Positions 5,885-7,800 of a stretch of 7,800 nt of DNA are shown one piece after another. The notes beneath the pieces were generated by a model. It searched no databases and was not told where the DNA came from. It saw only the letters and a list, made by a program, of their open reading frames with translations. A program made the position numbers and the translations under genes. Origin of the DNA: Deltaproteobacteria bacterium (lineage in GTDB: Bacteria; Desulfobacterota; Deferrisomatia; Deferrisomatales; Deferrisomataceae). Within the stretch, counting starts at the first letter, position 1, and every line of letters starts with the position of its first letter. The stretch is from NCBI GenBank assembly GCA_013152215.1, contig JAADGT010000162.1, forward strand, positions 3,644 through 11,443. The letters run 5' to 3'.

Positions 5885-6946
5885 ATGCCGCGGATCGACG
5901 CCCTTCTCCGACACCTGGTTGACCTCGGGGGGTCCGACCTCCATCTGAGCGCCGGGGCGCCCCCGGTGTTCCGGGTGAACGGCCGACTGCAGAGGGCCCG
6001 GCACCCGCCCTTGGACCCGACCGAGGTGGAGGACCTTCTCTACGAGATCCTGTCGGACCCGGAGATCGCCCGGCTCGAGGCCGACGGAGACCTGGACTTC
6101 GCCTACGGGGCCGAGGGGATCGGGCGCTTTCGGGGGAACGCGTTCGCCCACCGCAAGGGGTACGGTGCCGCGTTCCGATGGATCCCGGCATCGCCCCCCG
6201 ACCTGGAGCAGCTGGGGCACCCTCCCGTGGTGGCCGAGCTCGCCCTGGCCCAGCGTGGCCTCGTGGTGGTTACCGGCCCCACCGGCAGCGGCAAGTCCAC
6301 CACCCTGGCCGCGATGATCCACCGTCGCAACCAAGAGCGCGCCGACCATATCATCACCCTGGAGGACCCGCTGGAGTTCCTCCACGAGGACGGCCGCTGT
6401 CTGATCCACCAGCGGGAGGTGGGCCGACACGCCTCGTCGTTCGCGGCCGGGCTCCGGGCGGCGCTGCGGGAGGATCCCGACGTTCTGCTGGTGGGCGAGA
6501 TGCGCGACACCGAGACCATCGCCATGGCGCTCACCGCGGCCGAGACGGGCATGCTGGTGCTGGGCACCCTCCACACCCAGAGCGCGGCCAAGACCGTCGA
6601 CCGGATCATCGACGCGTTTCCGGCGGGCCAACAGGACCAGGTGAGGGCCATGCTGGCCGAGAGCCTCCGGGGGGTGGTGGCCCAGGTGCTCCTGCGCCGG
6701 GCCGACGGTCGGGGCCGGGTTGCGGGCCTGGAGATCCTGGTGAACGTTCCGGCCGTGGGGCACCTGATCCGCGAGGGCAAGACCTTCCAGATCCCCTCGG
6801 TGATCCAGACGGGCCGCAAGCAAGGCATGCAGCTGTTGGATCAGCACCTCCTGGAGCTGGTGAACACCAAGACGATCACGCCCGAGGAGGCCCTGCGCCA
6901 TGCCCAGAACCGGGCCCTGTTCGAACGGATGATCACGGCGCCATGA
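5885..6946 (+). CDS. pilT: Type IV pilus retraction ATPase PilT
   Basis: A cytoplasmic hexameric secretion-type ATPase, 353 residues, normal PilT length; it depolymerises type IV pili for twitching and related behaviours. The N-terminus MPRIDALLRHLVDLGGSDLHLS matches the family start, fixing the ATG. Seen in order: an N-terminal PAS-like domain (about 1-100), Walker A GPTGSGKST (131-139, Lys137), Asp box ITLEDPLEF (Glu160-Asp161), Walker B DVLLVGEMRD (199-208, Glu205), and His box GTLHT (His230). The C-terminal PilT signature AIRNLIRE appears as AVGHLIRE. The tail GKTFQIPSVIQTGRKQGMQ favours PilT over PilU or PilB; the tetracysteine motif of PilB is absent. No Shine-Dalgarno sequence is visible. 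The stop TGA overlaps the ATG of the next gene (ATGA), so the two are probably co-translated. Confidence 0.93.
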   Translation: MPRIDALLRHLVDLGGSDLHLSAGAPPVFRVNGRLQRARHPPLDPTEVEDLLYEILSDPEIARLEADGDLDFAYGAEGIGRFRGNAFAHRKGYGAAFRWIPASPPDLEQLGHPPVVAELALAQRGLVVVTGPTGSGKSTTLAAMIHRRNQERADHIITLEDPLEFLHEDGRCLIHQREVGRHASSFAAGLRAALREDPDVLLVGEMRDTETIAMALTAAETGMLVLGTLHTQSAAKTVDRIIDAFPAGQQDQVRAMLAESLRGVVAQVLLRRADGRGRVAGLEILVNVPAVGHLIREGKTFQIPSVIQTGRKQGMQLLDQHLLELVNTKTITPEEALRHAQNRALFERMITAP

Positions 6947-7800
6947 GCCCCGCTCCCCGCCCCCGTTTGGGAGACATCCTGCTCCGCGCCGGCCTCGTGA
7001 CCTCTTCGGCCCTGGAGCGGGCCCTGGACCGGCAGCAGGTCCAGCCCGGCCGGCTGGGCAGCCATCTGCTGGAGTTGGGCGCCGTCAAGGAGGAGGACCT
7101 GGCCAAGGCGCTGTCGATCCAGCACCGGGTTCCGCCGTTCCTGCCTTCCCTGTGCCCCGACGACCCCGGAGCCACGGCTCGGATCTCCGAGGAGCTGGCC
7201 CGGCGGCGGCGGGCCGTGCCCGTGGCCTGGGACGCCGAGCGCGGTCTGCTCCAGGTGGCCATGGCCGATCCCCAGGACCTGGAGGCCCTGGACGAGCTAC
7301 GGTTCGCCTCGGGCGCTCGAAGGGTGGTGCCCCTGGTGGCCCCGGAACACGTGGTGGAACGGGAGATCGCCCGACGGTACCGGGGTGTGGAGCCGGAGCC
7401 CCTGGGCGGGGTCCCCCTGACCGGCAGGGGGGAGGCCTCCCCTTTGCTGGAGCCCCGCCGGGACGCGAAGCGCAAGGCCCTGGTGGCCGACCCCTCGCCC
7501 CGCAGGGCCCGGGCCGTTGGGGCCTTGCTCGAGGCGCACGGGTTCCGGGTGACCCGGGCGGGCTCGGCCGCGGAGGCCTCGGAGCTCGGGGGGCAGGGCG
7601 GATGGGACGAGGTGTGGGTCCACAGAGACTGGCGCGACGCGGTGCCCGGCCGGGCCCGCGTGTACTCGGACCCGGTGGAGGAATGGGCCGAGAGTCTCGG
7701 GCCTGCGGACGCGTTCGCCCGAGAGGCCGAGCAGCTGGCCCGGGAGGCGGTGCCGGTCGAGCGCCGGCCCCGCGCCGAGGAGACCGTGGCCCTGGTGCGG
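6943..7800 (+). CDS. MshEN-domain protein with receiver-like domain, truncated by the window edge
   Basis: The frame is open for 286 codons to the right edge, so the product is incomplete. The N-terminus is an MshEN/T2SSE_N domain with two 24-residue motifs of the form RLGxxLLxxGxVxxxxLxxALxxQ, at 8-31 and 37-60, separated by five residues. This arrangement is the c-di-GMP-binding signature described for MshE, so ligand binding is likely. The rest of the module (AVPVAWDAERGLLQVAMADPQ, then DELRF) continues to about 147. Residues about 177-245 resemble a receiver fold (KALVADPSPRRARAVGALLE, then HGFRVTRAGSAAEA), but the phospho-acceptor region reads DEVWVHRDW and lacks the expected Asp, suggesting a pseudo-receiver. 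No Walker motifs are seen yet; a PilB/GspE ATPase or another output could follow downstream. ATGA overlap with pilT implies coupled translation and a pilus-related role. Confidence 0.8.
   Translation, partial: MSPAPRPRLGDILLRAGLVTSSALERALDRQQVQPGRLGSHLLELGAVKEEDLAKALSIQHRVPPFLPSLCPDDPGATARISEELARRRRAVPVAWDAERGLLQVAMADPQDLEALDELRFASGARRVVPLVAPEHVVEREIARRYRGVEPEPLGGVPLTGRGEASPLLEPRRDAKRKALVADPSPRRARAVGALLEAHGFRVTRAGSAAEASELGGQGGWDEVWVHRDWRDAVPGRARVYSDPVEEWAESLGPADAFAREAEQLAREAVPVERRPRAEETVALVR

Noticed and set aside
5219..6901. Long minus-strand open frame antisense to the TlpA-like gene and pilT
   Set aside because: Both plus-strand genes carry complete family motifs; the antisense frame is His/Gly/Val-rich shadow sequence.
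1..7800. tRNA, rRNA, CRISPR array, insertion sequence or phage genes
   Set aside because: Looked for on both strands by eye; no cloverleaf, regular spacer-repeat array, transposase motif or terminal inverted repeats were seen.

Overview
The window is very GC-rich (judged by eye), densely coded, and strongly G/C-biased at third codon positions. A hybrid kinase with an ABC-type sensor and CPL/CPH-type PAS domains, a TlpA-like thioredoxin and a PilT/MshEN-type pilus locus together suggest a deltaproteobacterium-like Gram-negative (Desulfobacterota or relatives). That assignment is inference; no rRNA or marker gene is present.

Layout. Positions 1-164 are a leader region. It is followed by a large membrane-bound hybrid histidine kinase (165-3590, +) with a periplasmic sensor, one TM helix, three PAS domains, HisKA/HATPase and a C-terminal receiver. 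Convergent to it, and overlapping its 3' end by 85 bp, is an unrecognised 190-residue soluble protein (4078-3506, -). A ~400 bp non-coding stretch (4079-4476) follows, with a palindrome, direct repeats and hairpins. Next come an alpha/beta hydrolase (5232-4477, -) and, divergent from it with overlapping start codons, a TlpA-like thioredoxin (5231-5851, +). Then come a pilT-type retraction ATPase (5885-6946, +) and, coupled to it by ATGA, a gene that runs off the right edge (6943-7800, +). That last gene encodes a tandem-motif MshEN (c-di-GMP-binding type) domain followed by a degenerate receiver-like domain.

The most unusual observation is that the leader before the kinase (about 1-77, +) and the leader before the unrecognised protein (about 4182-4106, -) are copies of the same element. 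Two conserved blocks (18/19 and 17/20 identical bases) are followed at nearly the same distance by the same 6-bp GC hairpin with different triloops. Each copy lies in the sense orientation of the gene it precedes. I do not recognise it as a known riboswitch class. It may be a cis-regulatory RNA that joins the convergent pair into one regulon, but a dispersed repeat cannot be excluded.

Functionally there appear to be two modules: a sensory/phosphorelay module (kinase plus unknown protein under a shared leader) and a type IV pilus/c-di-GMP module (pilT plus MshEN protein). Between them lie a hydrolase and an envelope thiol-redox protein with no evident link to either.
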